From contig NZ_JADPJG010000002.1 of NCBI RefSeq assembly GCF_023073335.1, positions 158,594-222,593 of the forward strand: DNA of 64,000 nucleotides, in the 5' to 3' direction. Each line of letters starts with the position of its first letter. Position 1 is the stretch's first letter. Below are positions 35,350 to 43,145 of this stretch, piece after piece. This DNA comes from Bradyrhizobium sp. 21 (lineage in GTDB: Bacteria > Pseudomonadota > Alphaproteobacteria > Rhizobiales > Xanthobacteraceae). The notes beneath the pieces are model-generated. The model saw nothing but the letters and a program-made list of their open reading frames with translations. It did not search any database and had not been told where the DNA came from. The position numbers and the translations under genes are program-made.

Positions 35350-36354
35350 ATGTCTATAGCCGATACCAAGTCCGTCGAAGCGCGCTGCGTGCGCCTCAAC
35401 GCCAAGGCCGAGAATGCCGCCGCGCTTGCACCTCACGTCGAGCGCCATACGCTGACGCGCGGACCGGACGATCTCCTGATCGAGGTCAAGGCCGCCGCCG
35501 TCAATCCATCCGACGTCAAGGCCGCGACCGGACTGATGCCCTATGCCGTCTTCCCGCGCACGCCGGGTCGCGATTACGCCGGAGTGGTGATCGACGGGCC
35601 AGCAGGTACGATCGGCCGCGAGGTGTTCGGCTCCTCCGGCGACCTCGGCATCCGCCGCGACGGCACCCACGCAACGCATCTCGTCGTAGAGGCCGATGCG
35701 GTCGTGGAAAAGCCGAAGTCGGTGTCGTGGGACGAGGCCGCCGGCATCGGCGTTCCCTTCGTCACCGCGATGGAAGGCTTTCGCCGCGCCGGCATTCCAA
35801 AGCCCGGCGAAACGGTGCTGGTGTTCGGCGTCAACGGCAAGGTCGGTCAGGCCGCCGTCCAGATCGCGACCTGGCAGGGCGCGCGCGTCATCGGCGTGGT
35901 GCGCAAGGCGGAAGCCTATGAGGGCCATGCCAACGCAGCCATAGAGGTGATTGATTCCTCCGCGATCGATGTCGCAACCCGCGTGCGCGAAGTGACCGGC
36001 GGCAAGGGCGCCGACATCGTCTTCAACACCGTCGGCGATCCCTATTTCCAGGCGGCGCACAAATCGCTCGCCCTGCGCGGCCGCCAGATCCTGATCGCCG
36101 CCATCGACCGCATCGTGCAGTTCAACATTCTCGAATTCTACCGCGGGCAACACACCTATGTCGGCATCGACACGCTCGGTCTGCCGTCGGCCGCGACAGG
36201 TGCTGTGCTGCGCGACCTCAGCCCAGGCTTTGCGAGCGGGCACCTGAAGCCGTTCCCGATCAAGGCGAGCGCGGTCTATCCGCTGGAGCGCGCCAAGGAG
36301 GCCTATGTCGCGGTCGCCGGCTCGTCGCGGGATCGCGTGATCCTGAAGCCTTGA
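35350..36354 (+). CDS. Zinc-free alcohol dehydrogenase-family (quinone oxidoreductase-like) protein
   Basis: A 334-residue medium-chain dehydrogenase/reductase of the quinone oxidoreductase subgroup. Recognisable blocks are IEVKAAAVNPSDVKAATG, PGRDYAGVVID, AAGIGVPFVTAMEGF, and the NADPH fold VLVFGVNGKVGQAAVQIA. Catalytic zinc ligands are absent, so it should reduce enones or quinones with NADPH rather than oxidise alcohols. ATG 35350 (MSIADTKS) is chosen; a GTG 12 bases upstream is also possible. Its relation to the paa genes or to the following transporter is unclear. Confidence 0.86.
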   Translation: MSIADTKSVEARCVRLNAKAENAAALAPHVERHTLTRGPDDLLIEVKAAAVNPSDVKAATGLMPYAVFPRTPGRDYAGVVIDGPAGTIGREVFGSSGDLGIRRDGTHATHLVVEADAVVEKPKSVSWDEAAGIGVPFVTAMEGFRRAGIPKPGETVLVFGVNGKVGQAAVQIATWQGARVIGVVRKAEAYEGHANAAIEVIDSSAIDVATRVREVTGGKGADIVFNTVGDPYFQAAHKSLALRGRQILIAAIDRIVQFNILEFYRGQHTYVGIDTLGLPSAATGAVLRDLSPGFASGHLKPFPIKASAVYPLERAKEAYVAVAGSSRDRVILKP

Positions 36355-36356
36355 CC

Positions 36357-37415
36357 ATGGAGCCGTCCACCCAACTCGTCATCCTCGCCGGCTTCGTCAT
36401 TGGTCTGGTTTACGGCGCCGTCGGCCTGCTCAGCGGCTTTTGCCTGATGAGCAGCATGCGTGGCTGGCTGGCGGAAGGGGACGGGCGGCTGGTACGTACC
36501 TATGCGCTGGCAATCGCGGTTGCGGTCGCCGCAAGCCAGTTCCTCGCCGGCAGCGGCATGGTCGATCTCGGTAAGTCGATCTACCTGCAACAGTCCTTTT
36601 CGGTACCGGTGCTGTTCCTCGGCGGACTTCTGTTCGGATACGGCATGGTGCTGTCGAACGGCTGCGGCTCGCGCGCGCTGGTGCTGCTCGGTCGCGGCAA
36701 TCTCCGCTCCTTCGTGGTGGTGGTCGTGCTCGCGATCGCCGCTCAGATGACGCTCAAGGGCCTGATCGCGCCGGCACGCATTGCGCTGGTTCAGGCCTCG
36801 CAAACGATTGCCAACGCGAATTCGCTGCCGTCACTCTTGGCAACGCTCGGTCCCGGCGAAGTGGTTGCGCGCGCGATGGCTGCCGCTGTGATCGTCGTTG
36901 CGCTGGTCCTGTTTGCTTTCGTGCATCCGGCGTTCCGCCGCTCGCCGGGCCAGATCGCCGCAGGTGTCATTGTCGGTCTGCTCGTTGCCGGCGGCTGGTT
37001 CGTCACCGGCCATCTCGGCGCTGACGACTTCAACCCGGTCCCGGTTACTTCGCTCACCTTCGTTGCGCCAATCGCGGATGCGCTGCAATACGCTATGCTC
37101 TCGACCGGCCTGACGCTCAACTTTGGCATTGCGACGGTTGCCGGCGTCTTCGCAGGCAGTCTGGTCGCCGCGCTTGCCACGGGCCGCTTCCATCTCGAGG
37201 GCTATTCCTCGCCACGCCACATGCTGCGATCGGCGGGTGGCGCCGCGTTGATGGGCATCGGCGGCGTGATGGCGTTCGGCTGCTCGATCGGGCAGGGGCT
37301 CACGGGCGTGTCGACGCTCGCGCTCGGCTCGTTCGTCGCGGTCGCAGGAATCCTGCTCGGCACGACGGCTGGCCTGCGGGGTGCACTGCGCGTTCAGCCT
37401 CTCGCGGTGGCCTGA
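36357..37415 (+). CDS. YeeE/YedE family membrane transporter
   Basis: A 352-residue polytopic membrane protein of the YeeE/YedE (DUF395) family, whose studied members carry thiosulfate or other reduced sulfur species. Both conserved cysteine motifs are present: SNGCGSRALVLLGRGNLRSF and AFGCSIGQGLTGVSTLALGS. About nine hydrophobic stretches can be read. ATG 36357 lies two bases after the previous stop, so the gene is coupled to the dehydrogenase. Its last 22 bases overlap the convergent DMT transporter gene. The substrate here is not known. Confidence 0.87.
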   Translation: MEPSTQLVILAGFVIGLVYGAVGLLSGFCLMSSMRGWLAEGDGRLVRTYALAIAVAVAASQFLAGSGMVDLGKSIYLQQSFSVPVLFLGGLLFGYGMVLSNGCGSRALVLLGRGNLRSFVVVVVLAIAAQMTLKGLIAPARIALVQASQTIANANSLPSLLATLGPGEVVARAMAAAVIVVALVLFAFVHPAFRRSPGQIAAGVIVGLLVAGGWFVTGHLGADDFNPVPVTSLTFVAPIADALQYAMLSTGLTLNFGIATVAGVFAGSLVAALATGRFHLEGYSSPRHMLRSAGGAALMGIGGVMAFGCSIGQGLTGVSTLALGSFVAVAGILLGTTAGLRGALRVQPLAVA

Positions 37416-38308
37416 CCGCGCAGCAGGCGATCTCCCAGTGTCGCAAGGCCGATGCCCGCGACGATCAGTCCGGCTGCAACAGCCAGGCTCATGTCGATCG
37501 GCTCACCCAGCAGGATGGCCGCGCTGGCGATGCCGACGAGCGGCGTCGCGGTGGTGCCGAGCGAGGTCGTTAGCGCCGAGATGCTCTTGTTGACCATCGA
37601 CATCGCCCAATAGGCCAGCGCCGTCCCGATCAGGCCCGAATACAGGAACAGCAGCACGAGCTTCCACGACCATTCCGCATGCGGCGGGCCATTCGTGATC
37701 ACCGCCGATGTTGTCAGTACCATCGTCGCCACGAGCACCTGCCAGATGAGCAATTGAAGCGGCGACGCGATCCAGCGATGGGCGCGGATATAGATGATGT
37801 TCGCAGCCCAGGAGATCGCGGCGAGGATGACCATGCCGGCGCCGAGCACGACGTTGCTGTTGGTCCAATCGATCGACGTCGGATTCAGGATCACGGCAAG
37901 GCCGACCAGCCCGAGCAGCGCACCTGCGAGCTTTGGCGCAGTCAGTGTGTCCTTCCCGAGCAGCGGCGCTGCGATCGCAACCCAGAGCGGCGTGGTGTAG
38001 CCAAGCACGATGGCCTTGCTCGCGGGCAGGAAGCGCACGCCGGCCGCAACGAGGACCGAAAATACCGTCATGTGCAGCAGCGCCACGCTGAGGACCACAG
38101 GAATATCGCCCCGCTCGGGGATCACCAGATTTTTGCTCAATCCGAGGATCACGAACAGTGCCGCCAGCGCGATCCAGCTCCGGATCGCTGACGACCACAA
38201 CGGCGGGAGGAACTGCACGAGCTGCTTTGTCACCGACCAGTTCACGCCCCAGGCCAGCACGACGATGAGGAACAGGCCAACGGCCGCGCGGGGTGACAGT
38301 GAATTCAT
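37394..38308 (-). CDS. DMT superfamily (EamA) transporter
   Basis: A 304-residue inner-membrane protein of the drug/metabolite transporter superfamily, with two EamA repeats and about ten hydrophobic segments (first: AVGLFLIVVLAWGVNWSVTK). AILLGEP near the end is the usual motif of the last repeat. ATG 38308 has AAGGA upstream; a GTG at 38311 would add one residue. It is divergent from a MocR regulator whose likely operator lies between the two starts. MocR proteins often control an adjacent transporter or PLP-linked gene, so the substrate may be an amino acid, amine or vitamer. Confidence 0.87.
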   Translation of the reverse strand: MNSLSPRAAVGLFLIVVLAWGVNWSVTKQLVQFLPPLWSSAIRSWIALAALFVILGLSKNLVIPERGDIPVVLSVALLHMTVFSVLVAAGVRFLPASKAIVLGYTTPLWVAIAAPLLGKDTLTAPKLAGALLGLVGLAVILNPTSIDWTNSNVVLGAGMVILAAISWAANIIYIRAHRWIASPLQLLIWQVLVATMVLTTSAVITNGPPHAEWSWKLVLLFLYSGLIGTALAYWAMSMVNKSISALTTSLGTTATPLVGIASAAILLGEPIDMSLAVAAGLIVAGIGLATLGDRLLRGQATARG

Positions 38309-38354
38309 CACGAAGGTCCTTGAAGCAGTCCAGTCCGGCGGATAGCATCTCGAT

Positions 38355-38397
38355 TGGCACCTGAAAAAGTGCCAGATCGAGAAGGAATAAGGTGCCA
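38355..38397. promoter_or_regulatory. Triple TGGCAC/GTGCCA repeat, likely MocR operator
   Basis: TGGCACC at 38355-38361, GTGCCA at 38369-38374 and GGTGCCA at 38391-38397 lie in the 83-base gap between the DMT gene and the MocR gene. The first two form an inverted repeat and the last two a direct repeat 23 bases apart, about two helical turns. MocR regulators often use such mixed direct and inverted sites. The third copy overlaps the GTG start of the regulator, which suggests autoregulation. Confidence 0.6.
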
Positions 38398-39840
38398 GTT
38401 TCCGACGGTATGATTTCTGCCCTGATCGACCTGAAGCGGGCCGACGATGAGGGACTGGTGGCTCAACTGACCGGCCAGCTCCGAAGCTTGATCGCGACCG
38501 GCCGTCTCGGCAAAGGTCGCGCGCTGCCGTCGAGCCGCCGGCTTGCGAGCGATCTCGGCGTTTCGCGCAATACGGTCAGCTATGCGTTCGAGCAGCTAGC
38601 CGCCGAGGGATATCTGGAGACGTCGCATGGTCGCCGTCCGGTGGTCACGGTCGATGGCGGCGAACGTATCGAAGGGGCGGGCGCCGTCGCATCTGGCGAC
38701 CGCTCCGGCAAGCCGCAGCTGTCACCCTGGGCTGCGAAGCTGAAGCAGACCGACTGGCCGATGTCCTATCAGGCGCCGCTAAGACCCCTGCGTCCGGGGC
38801 ATGGCGATTTCAGGGAGTTTCCGAATGAGGTCTGGGCGCGCTGCCTGCGCCGCAGCGCCGTGCTTGCGGCCAAGCGTGAGCTTGGGCCGGTCAACAGGAC
38901 GCGCCTGCGTGAGGCGCTGGCGCATTATCTCGCGACCAGCAGGGGAGTCCGGGCCACCGCCGAGCAGATCATGATCCTGCCGAGCGCGCAGGCTGCGCTG
39001 ACCCTGATTGCGGCCACCGTCATCACGCCCGGCGACAACGTCTGGGCCGAGGATCCCGGCTATCCCGGCGCCGCAGCTGCCTTCCGCGCGTCGGGTGCGC
39101 GCGTGGCCGGTATCGGGCTGGACGAGCAGGGCATGCAAAGGATGCCGGGAATGGCCACGCCAAAGCTGATCTTCATGACGCCATCGCACCAGCATCCAAC
39201 CGGGCGGCTGATGTCGCTGGCCCGCCGTACCGAGTTTCTGAGGCTAAGCCGGCCCGGCAAGACCTGGATTGTGGAGGACGATTACGACGGCGAATTCCAC
39301 TATGACAGCCGGCCGGTGCCGGCCTTGCAGGGGCTCGATGGCCATGGCCGCGTGTTCTATGTCGGCACGTTCTCGAAGGCGATGACCTCGGACATCCGGC
39401 TCGGCTATCTCGTTGTTCCGCCGGCACTGGTCAACACCTTGGAGATCGCACAGCGGCACATCGGACTGATCGCCGCGAGCCACATCCAGGAAGCGCTGGC
39501 CGAGTTCATTGCCGACGGGCATTTCCTTGCGCATCTGCGCCGGGTGCGTCGGCTCTATCACGCGCGCCGCGATCACCTCGTCGAGGGCCTGGAGCGTCAT
39601 CTCGGCGAGACTCTTTCGGTCGAAGTGCCCTCGGGCGGCATCCAGCTCGTGGCCCGCCTCAAGCGCGGTCGCGCCGATCAGGCGGCGGTCAAGCGGCTGG
39701 TCGCGGCAGGGGTTGAAACGCGGGCTTTATCCAGCCTTGCGCTCGGCCGTCCCAGCGATCACGGCCTGCTGCTGGGCTTCGCGGCCTGGCGCGAAAGCGA
39801 GATCACCGCGGCGTTGCGGACGATGGCGTCGTGCTTCTAA
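38392..39840 (+). CDS. MocR-type regulator (GntR HTH fused to PLP aminotransferase-like domain)
   Basis: A 482-residue fusion. Residues about 10-75 form a GntR-family winged helix (LPSSRRLASDLGVSRNTVSYAFEQLAAEGYL). From about 130 the protein follows fold type I aminotransferases, with IVEDDYDGEFHYDSRP and the PLP-lysine region YVGTFSKAMTSDIRLGYLV. MocR proteins sense PLP or an amine through this domain. The start is taken as GTG 38392, which has GAAGGAATAA upstream; ATG 38410 is possible. It is divergent from a DMT transporter and its gene ends four bases from the convergent hydrolase-OsmC gene. Confidence 0.9.
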   Translation: MPVSDGMISALIDLKRADDEGLVAQLTGQLRSLIATGRLGKGRALPSSRRLASDLGVSRNTVSYAFEQLAAEGYLETSHGRRPVVTVDGGERIEGAGAVASGDRSGKPQLSPWAAKLKQTDWPMSYQAPLRPLRPGHGDFREFPNEVWARCLRRSAVLAAKRELGPVNRTRLREALAHYLATSRGVRATAEQIMILPSAQAALTLIAATVITPGDNVWAEDPGYPGAAAAFRASGARVAGIGLDEQGMQRMPGMATPKLIFMTPSHQHPTGRLMSLARRTEFLRLSRPGKTWIVEDDYDGEFHYDSRPVPALQGLDGHGRVFYVGTFSKAMTSDIRLGYLVVPPALVNTLEIAQRHIGLIAASHIQEALAEFIADGHFLAHLRRVRRLYHARRDHLVEGLERHLGETLSVEVPSGGIQLVARLKRGRADQAAVKRLVAAGVETRALSSLALGRPSDHGLLLGFAAWRESEITAALRTMASCF

Positions 39841-39844
39841 CGCG

Positions 39845-41068
39845 CTAGTCCACGGCCTTCGTCACGATGCGGATTTCCGATGTCAGGGTCCGGTGCACCG
39901 GGCACTTGTCGGCGATCTCCATCAATTTCTTGCGCTGCTCGGGATCGAGTGCGCCGTCCATCGCGATGTCGCGCTCGATCTGGTCGAGCATTCCGTCGCG
40001 CGTTTCGCACTCTTCGCAGTCCTTGGCGTAAATCTTGGAGTGCTTCAGCGTAACCGTAACGCGATCGAGCGGCAGTGACTTGCGGTCGGCATAAAGGCGC
40101 ATGGTCATGGAGGTGCAGGCACCTAAGCCTGCAAGCAGGAAATCATAGGGGCCGGGGCCGGCATCCTCGCCGCCGGCGGCGACCGGCTCATCCGCGATCA
40201 GGCGATGCGGGCCGACGGTGACGATCTGGTTGAACTTGCTCTTGCGGGTCTCCTGGACCACGATCTGGCGCGGCACCTCAGGAAGATCCATCGCCTTCAC
40301 GGGGTTGGCTGTGTCGATATACCGGCTCGACCAGGCTGCGATCATGTCGGCCGCGTAGAGGGCGTCGGCAGGCTTGCTCAGCAGATGATCGGCGTGGTCG
40401 AGCGAGACGAAGCTCTTGGGGTGTTTTGCCGAAACGAAGATCCTGGTCGCATTGTCGATGCCGACGGTATCGTCGACGGGGGACTGCATCACCAGCAGCG
40501 CCTTGTGCAAGCCTGTGACGTCCTTCATCAGCTCGTGCTCGACGATATCGTCGAGGAATTCGCGCTTGATCCGGAACGGGCGCCCCGCAAGCGACACTTC
40601 GACCTCGCCTTGCGCGCGGATGTCGTCGAGGTGCTCCTTGAACAGACCGGTCACGTGGGCGGGGTCGGAGGGTGCCGCGATGGTCGCGACTGCTTTGGCT
40701 TCGGGAATCCTCCCCGCTGCAGCGAGGATCGCGGCGCCGCCGAGGCTGTGACCAATCAGGACCGACGGTGCCTTGCGGACGCTACGCAGATGATCGGCCG
40801 CGCGCACGAGATCGGCGACGTTTGAGGAGAACGTCGAATTGGCGAAATCCCCCTCGCTGGAGCCGAGCCCGGTGAAGTCGAAGCGCAGCACCGCGATGCC
40901 CTTGGCAGCGAGCGCGACCGAGATGCGCTTGGCGGCCAGCGTATCCTTGCCGCAGGTGAAGCAGTGCGCAAACAACGCGTAAGCCGCTGGCTCGCCGTCG
41001 GGAAGCTCCAGCGCGGCCGAAAGTTGATGGCCGCCTTCGCCCGTGAATTGAAAGCGTTCCGTCGGCAT
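39845..41068 (-). CDS. Bifunctional alpha/beta hydrolase-OsmC family fusion
   Basis: A 407-residue protein in two parts. Residues 1 to about 250 are an alpha/beta hydrolase: AHCFTCGKDTLAAKRIS, FDFTGLGSSEGDF, and the nucleophile elbow GHSLGG. The C-terminal 130 or so residues are an OsmC/Ohr domain with GPYDFLLAGLGACTSMTMRLYADR and DKCPVHRTL, both redox cysteines in place. OsmC proteins reduce organic hydroperoxides. ATG 41068 (MPTERFQFTG) is preferred over a start at 41173, whose extra residues are not family-like and overlap the next gene. A joined hydrolase and peroxidase could deal with lipid ester hydroperoxides. Confidence 0.88.
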   Translation of the reverse strand: MPTERFQFTGEGGHQLSAALELPDGEPAAYALFAHCFTCGKDTLAAKRISVALAAKGIAVLRFDFTGLGSSEGDFANSTFSSNVADLVRAADHLRSVRKAPSVLIGHSLGGAAILAAAGRIPEAKAVATIAAPSDPAHVTGLFKEHLDDIRAQGEVEVSLAGRPFRIKREFLDDIVEHELMKDVTGLHKALLVMQSPVDDTVGIDNATRIFVSAKHPKSFVSLDHADHLLSKPADALYAADMIAAWSSRYIDTANPVKAMDLPEVPRQIVVQETRKSKFNQIVTVGPHRLIADEPVAAGGEDAGPGPYDFLLAGLGACTSMTMRLYADRKSLPLDRVTVTLKHSKIYAKDCEECETRDGMLDQIERDIAMDGALDPEQRKKLMEIADKCPVHRTLTSEIRIVTKAVD

Positions 41069-41093
41069 GGGCTTCCCCCGTCGTTGTTTGAAC

Positions 41094-41756
41094 CTAGTCG
41101 TCTGAATAGCGCTGCTCGGCCCAGGGATCGCCGCGGTTATGATAGCCGCGGACTTCCCAGAAGCCCGGCGCATCCTCGGTCAGGAATTCGATGGCCTGGA
41201 GCCATTTGGCGCTCTTCCAGAAATACAGATGCGGCACGACCAGCCGCACCGGGCCGCCATGCTCGTCCGACAGTGGCTGACCGGACCAGCTATGGGCCAG
41301 CAACGCGTCTTCGGCGGCAAAGTCATCCAGGGCGAGGTTGGTGGTGTAGCCGTCATGGGAATGCAGCACGACGAAGCGCGCATCCTCGCGCGGTTGGCAG
41401 GCCGCGAGCAGCTCGCGCGTCGCGAGCCCTTCCCACTGGTTGTCGTAGCGCGACCAAGTGGTGACGCAGTGGATGTCGGAGATGAACTGCGCCTGCTTCT
41501 GGGCGGCGAACTCGGCAAAGGTCCAGAACACGGGGGTCTCGACCGCGCCGTAGACGTCGAGCCGCCAGCGCTCGCGCGAGACCGGCGGCACCACCCCGAG
41601 ATCGAGCACCGGCCAGTCCTTGGTGAGGTGCTGGCCGGGCGGCAGGCGCTGATCCTCGGGGCGTGCGATCTTGCCCGTGAGAAAGCGACCTTCGCGCGCC
41701 CATTTCTCCTTGGTGCGCGTCAGCTTGCTGTCGGGCGGCTCGTTGTCGTCGGCCAT
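41094..41756 (-). CDS. Sulfite oxidase-like molybdopterin-dependent oxidoreductase
   Basis: A 220-residue protein with only the oxidoreductase molybdopterin-binding domain of the sulfite oxidase fold. The molybdenum-ligating cysteine is Cys97 in ISDIHCVTTWSRYD. Further blocks are GGPVRLVVPHLYFWKSAKW and GFWEVRGYHNRGDPWAEQRY, typical of the YuiH-like branch. There is no heme or dimerisation domain, and no Tat signal is visible, unlike YedY/MsrP. Its start lies three bases after the last of three in-frame stop codons in the tandem repeat that ends the MFS gene upstream. Confidence 0.87.
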   Translation of the reverse strand: MADDNEPPDSKLTRTKEKWAREGRFLTGKIARPEDQRLPPGQHLTKDWPVLDLGVVPPVSRERWRLDVYGAVETPVFWTFAEFAAQKQAQFISDIHCVTTWSRYDNQWEGLATRELLAACQPREDARFVVLHSHDGYTTNLALDDFAAEDALLAHSWSGQPLSDEHGGPVRLVVPHLYFWKSAKWLQAIEFLTEDAPGFWEVRGYHNRGDPWAEQRYSDD

Positions 41757-41760
41757 GGCC

Positions 41761-41805
41761 TACTCGTAAATGGGCTACTCGTAAACGGGCTACTCGTGGC
41801 GGTGC
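41761..41805. repeat. 15-base tandem repeat, about three copies, with repeated stop codons
   Basis: TACTCGTAAATGGGC (41761-41775), TACTCGTAAACGGGC (41776-41790) and a partial third copy TACTCGTGGC from 41791. On the minus strand each unit reads GAG TAG in the frame of the MFS gene, giving three successive in-frame amber stops at 41792, 41777 and 41762. The third stop sits three bases before the ATG of the sulfite oxidase-like gene. Confidence 0.9.
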
Positions 41806-43112
41806 ATCGCGGAGGCGTGCTTGGTGTCACGCATGGTGGAATAGATGATCAGCGACAGGCAGATGACGCTGGCGAGATAGTAGTAAAACCACTCCTCATG
41901 CCCGATGCTCTTGAAATAGAGCGCGATCGCCGGTGCCGTACCGCCGAAGATCGAGACCGTGATCGCATAAGGCAGGCCGACGCCGAGGGCGCGGACATTG
42001 GTCGGGAACAGCTCGGCCTTTACCACCGCGTTGATCGAGGTGTAACCGGCGACGAACAGCCACGCGCAGCAGATCAGGATGAACGCCATGAAAGGTGACT
42101 TGGTCTCCTTCAGCGTCATCAGCAGCGGCACGGTTGCGAGCGAGCCGGCGACGCCGAAGAAGATCAGCAGCGGCTTGCGGCCGATCTTGTCGGAGATGGC
42201 GCCATAGATCGGCTGCAGGATGGTCGCGAAGATCAGCGTGCCGAAGATCACGAAGGTGGTCTGATCCTCGGTCAGCTCGACCGAAAGCTTGACGAAGGTC
42301 TGCATGTAGGTGGTGAAGGTGTAGAACGCCGCCGTGCCGCCCGCGGTGAGGCCGACGACCAGCAGCAGCTCGCGCGGATAGCGCAGCAAATTGGCAATCG
42401 AGCCGGTCGGCTTCACCACCTTCTTGGCTTCCTCGAACGCTTCGGTCTCGTGCAGGCCGCGCCGCATCACGGCGGCGAAGATCGCCAGCATCGCGCCGAT
42501 CGCGAACGGGATGCGCCAGCCCCAGGCCCTCAGCTCCTCCGGCGTGAGGAAGACCTTCTGCAGGAGCAGCAGCACGATGATGGCCGTGAGCTGGCCGCCG
42601 ATCAGCGTGACGTACTGAAAGCTGGAATAGAACCCGCGATGCTTGGGATCGGCGACCTCGCTGAGATAGGTCGCGCTGGCGCCGTACTCGCCGCCGAGGC
42701 TCAGGCCCTCGATCATGCGGGCCAGCGCCAGGATCACCGGTGCGGCGAAGCCGATCGAGGCATAGGTCGGCGTCAACGCGATGATCAGCGAGCCGAAGCA
42801 CATGAAGACGACCGACAGCGTCAGCGAGATGCGTCGCCCGTAATGATCGGCGATATAGCCGAACAGCCAGCCGCCCAGGGGCCGCATCAGGAAGGTCGCC
42901 GCGAAGACGACGGCGACGTTCAATTGCTGCACGACGGGATCGCTGCCGGGGAAGAAGGCAGGCGCGAAATAGAGCGCGAACGCCGTGTAGGCGTAGAAAT
43001 CGTACCACTCGACGAGATTGCCGACCGAGCCGATGAAGATCGCCTTGATCCGGCGCTTGGCGTCGGCGATGTCGATGTGGTCGGAGGCCGGTTGGGTTGC
43101 TTGCTCTGTCAC
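41790..43112 (-). CDS. MFS transporter, metabolite:H+ symporter (MHS) family
   Basis: A 440-residue inner-membrane carrier with 12 hydrophobic segments. The MHS pattern is clear: GSVGNLVEWYDFYAYTAFALYF at the start, GYIADHYGRRISLT in the first inter-helix loop, and SLGGEYGASATYLSE in helix 5. MHS carriers take up organic acids such as alpha-ketoglutarate, citrate or shikimate together with protons. The start is GTG 43112 with GGAGG upstream. The end reads ASAMHRHE followed by a 15-base tandem repeat with three in-frame stops. The substrate is not predicted by context. Confidence 0.9.
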   Translation of the reverse strand: MTEQATQPASDHIDIADAKRRIKAIFIGSVGNLVEWYDFYAYTAFALYFAPAFFPGSDPVVQQLNVAVVFAATFLMRPLGGWLFGYIADHYGRRISLTLSVVFMCFGSLIIALTPTYASIGFAAPVILALARMIEGLSLGGEYGASATYLSEVADPKHRGFYSSFQYVTLIGGQLTAIIVLLLLQKVFLTPEELRAWGWRIPFAIGAMLAIFAAVMRRGLHETEAFEEAKKVVKPTGSIANLLRYPRELLLVVGLTAGGTAAFYTFTTYMQTFVKLSVELTEDQTTFVIFGTLIFATILQPIYGAISDKIGRKPLLIFFGVAGSLATVPLLMTLKETKSPFMAFILICCAWLFVAGYTSINAVVKAELFPTNVRALGVGLPYAITVSIFGGTAPAIALYFKSIGHEEWFYYYLASVICLSLIIYSTMRDTKHASAMHRHE

Positions 43113-43145
43113 GTCCGGCCTCCAGAAATCCGATTATCTGGGAGC

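Noticed and set aside
38355..38374. A sigma-54-like -24 element (TGGCAC) upstream of the MocR gene
   Set aside because: No TTGCA/T -12 element follows at the required five-base spacing on either strand, and the motif is explained by the repeat set.
41761..41805. A CRISPR-like or attachment-site array
   Set aside because: Units are 15 bases, directly adjacent with no spacers, and there are no cas or integrase genes nearby.
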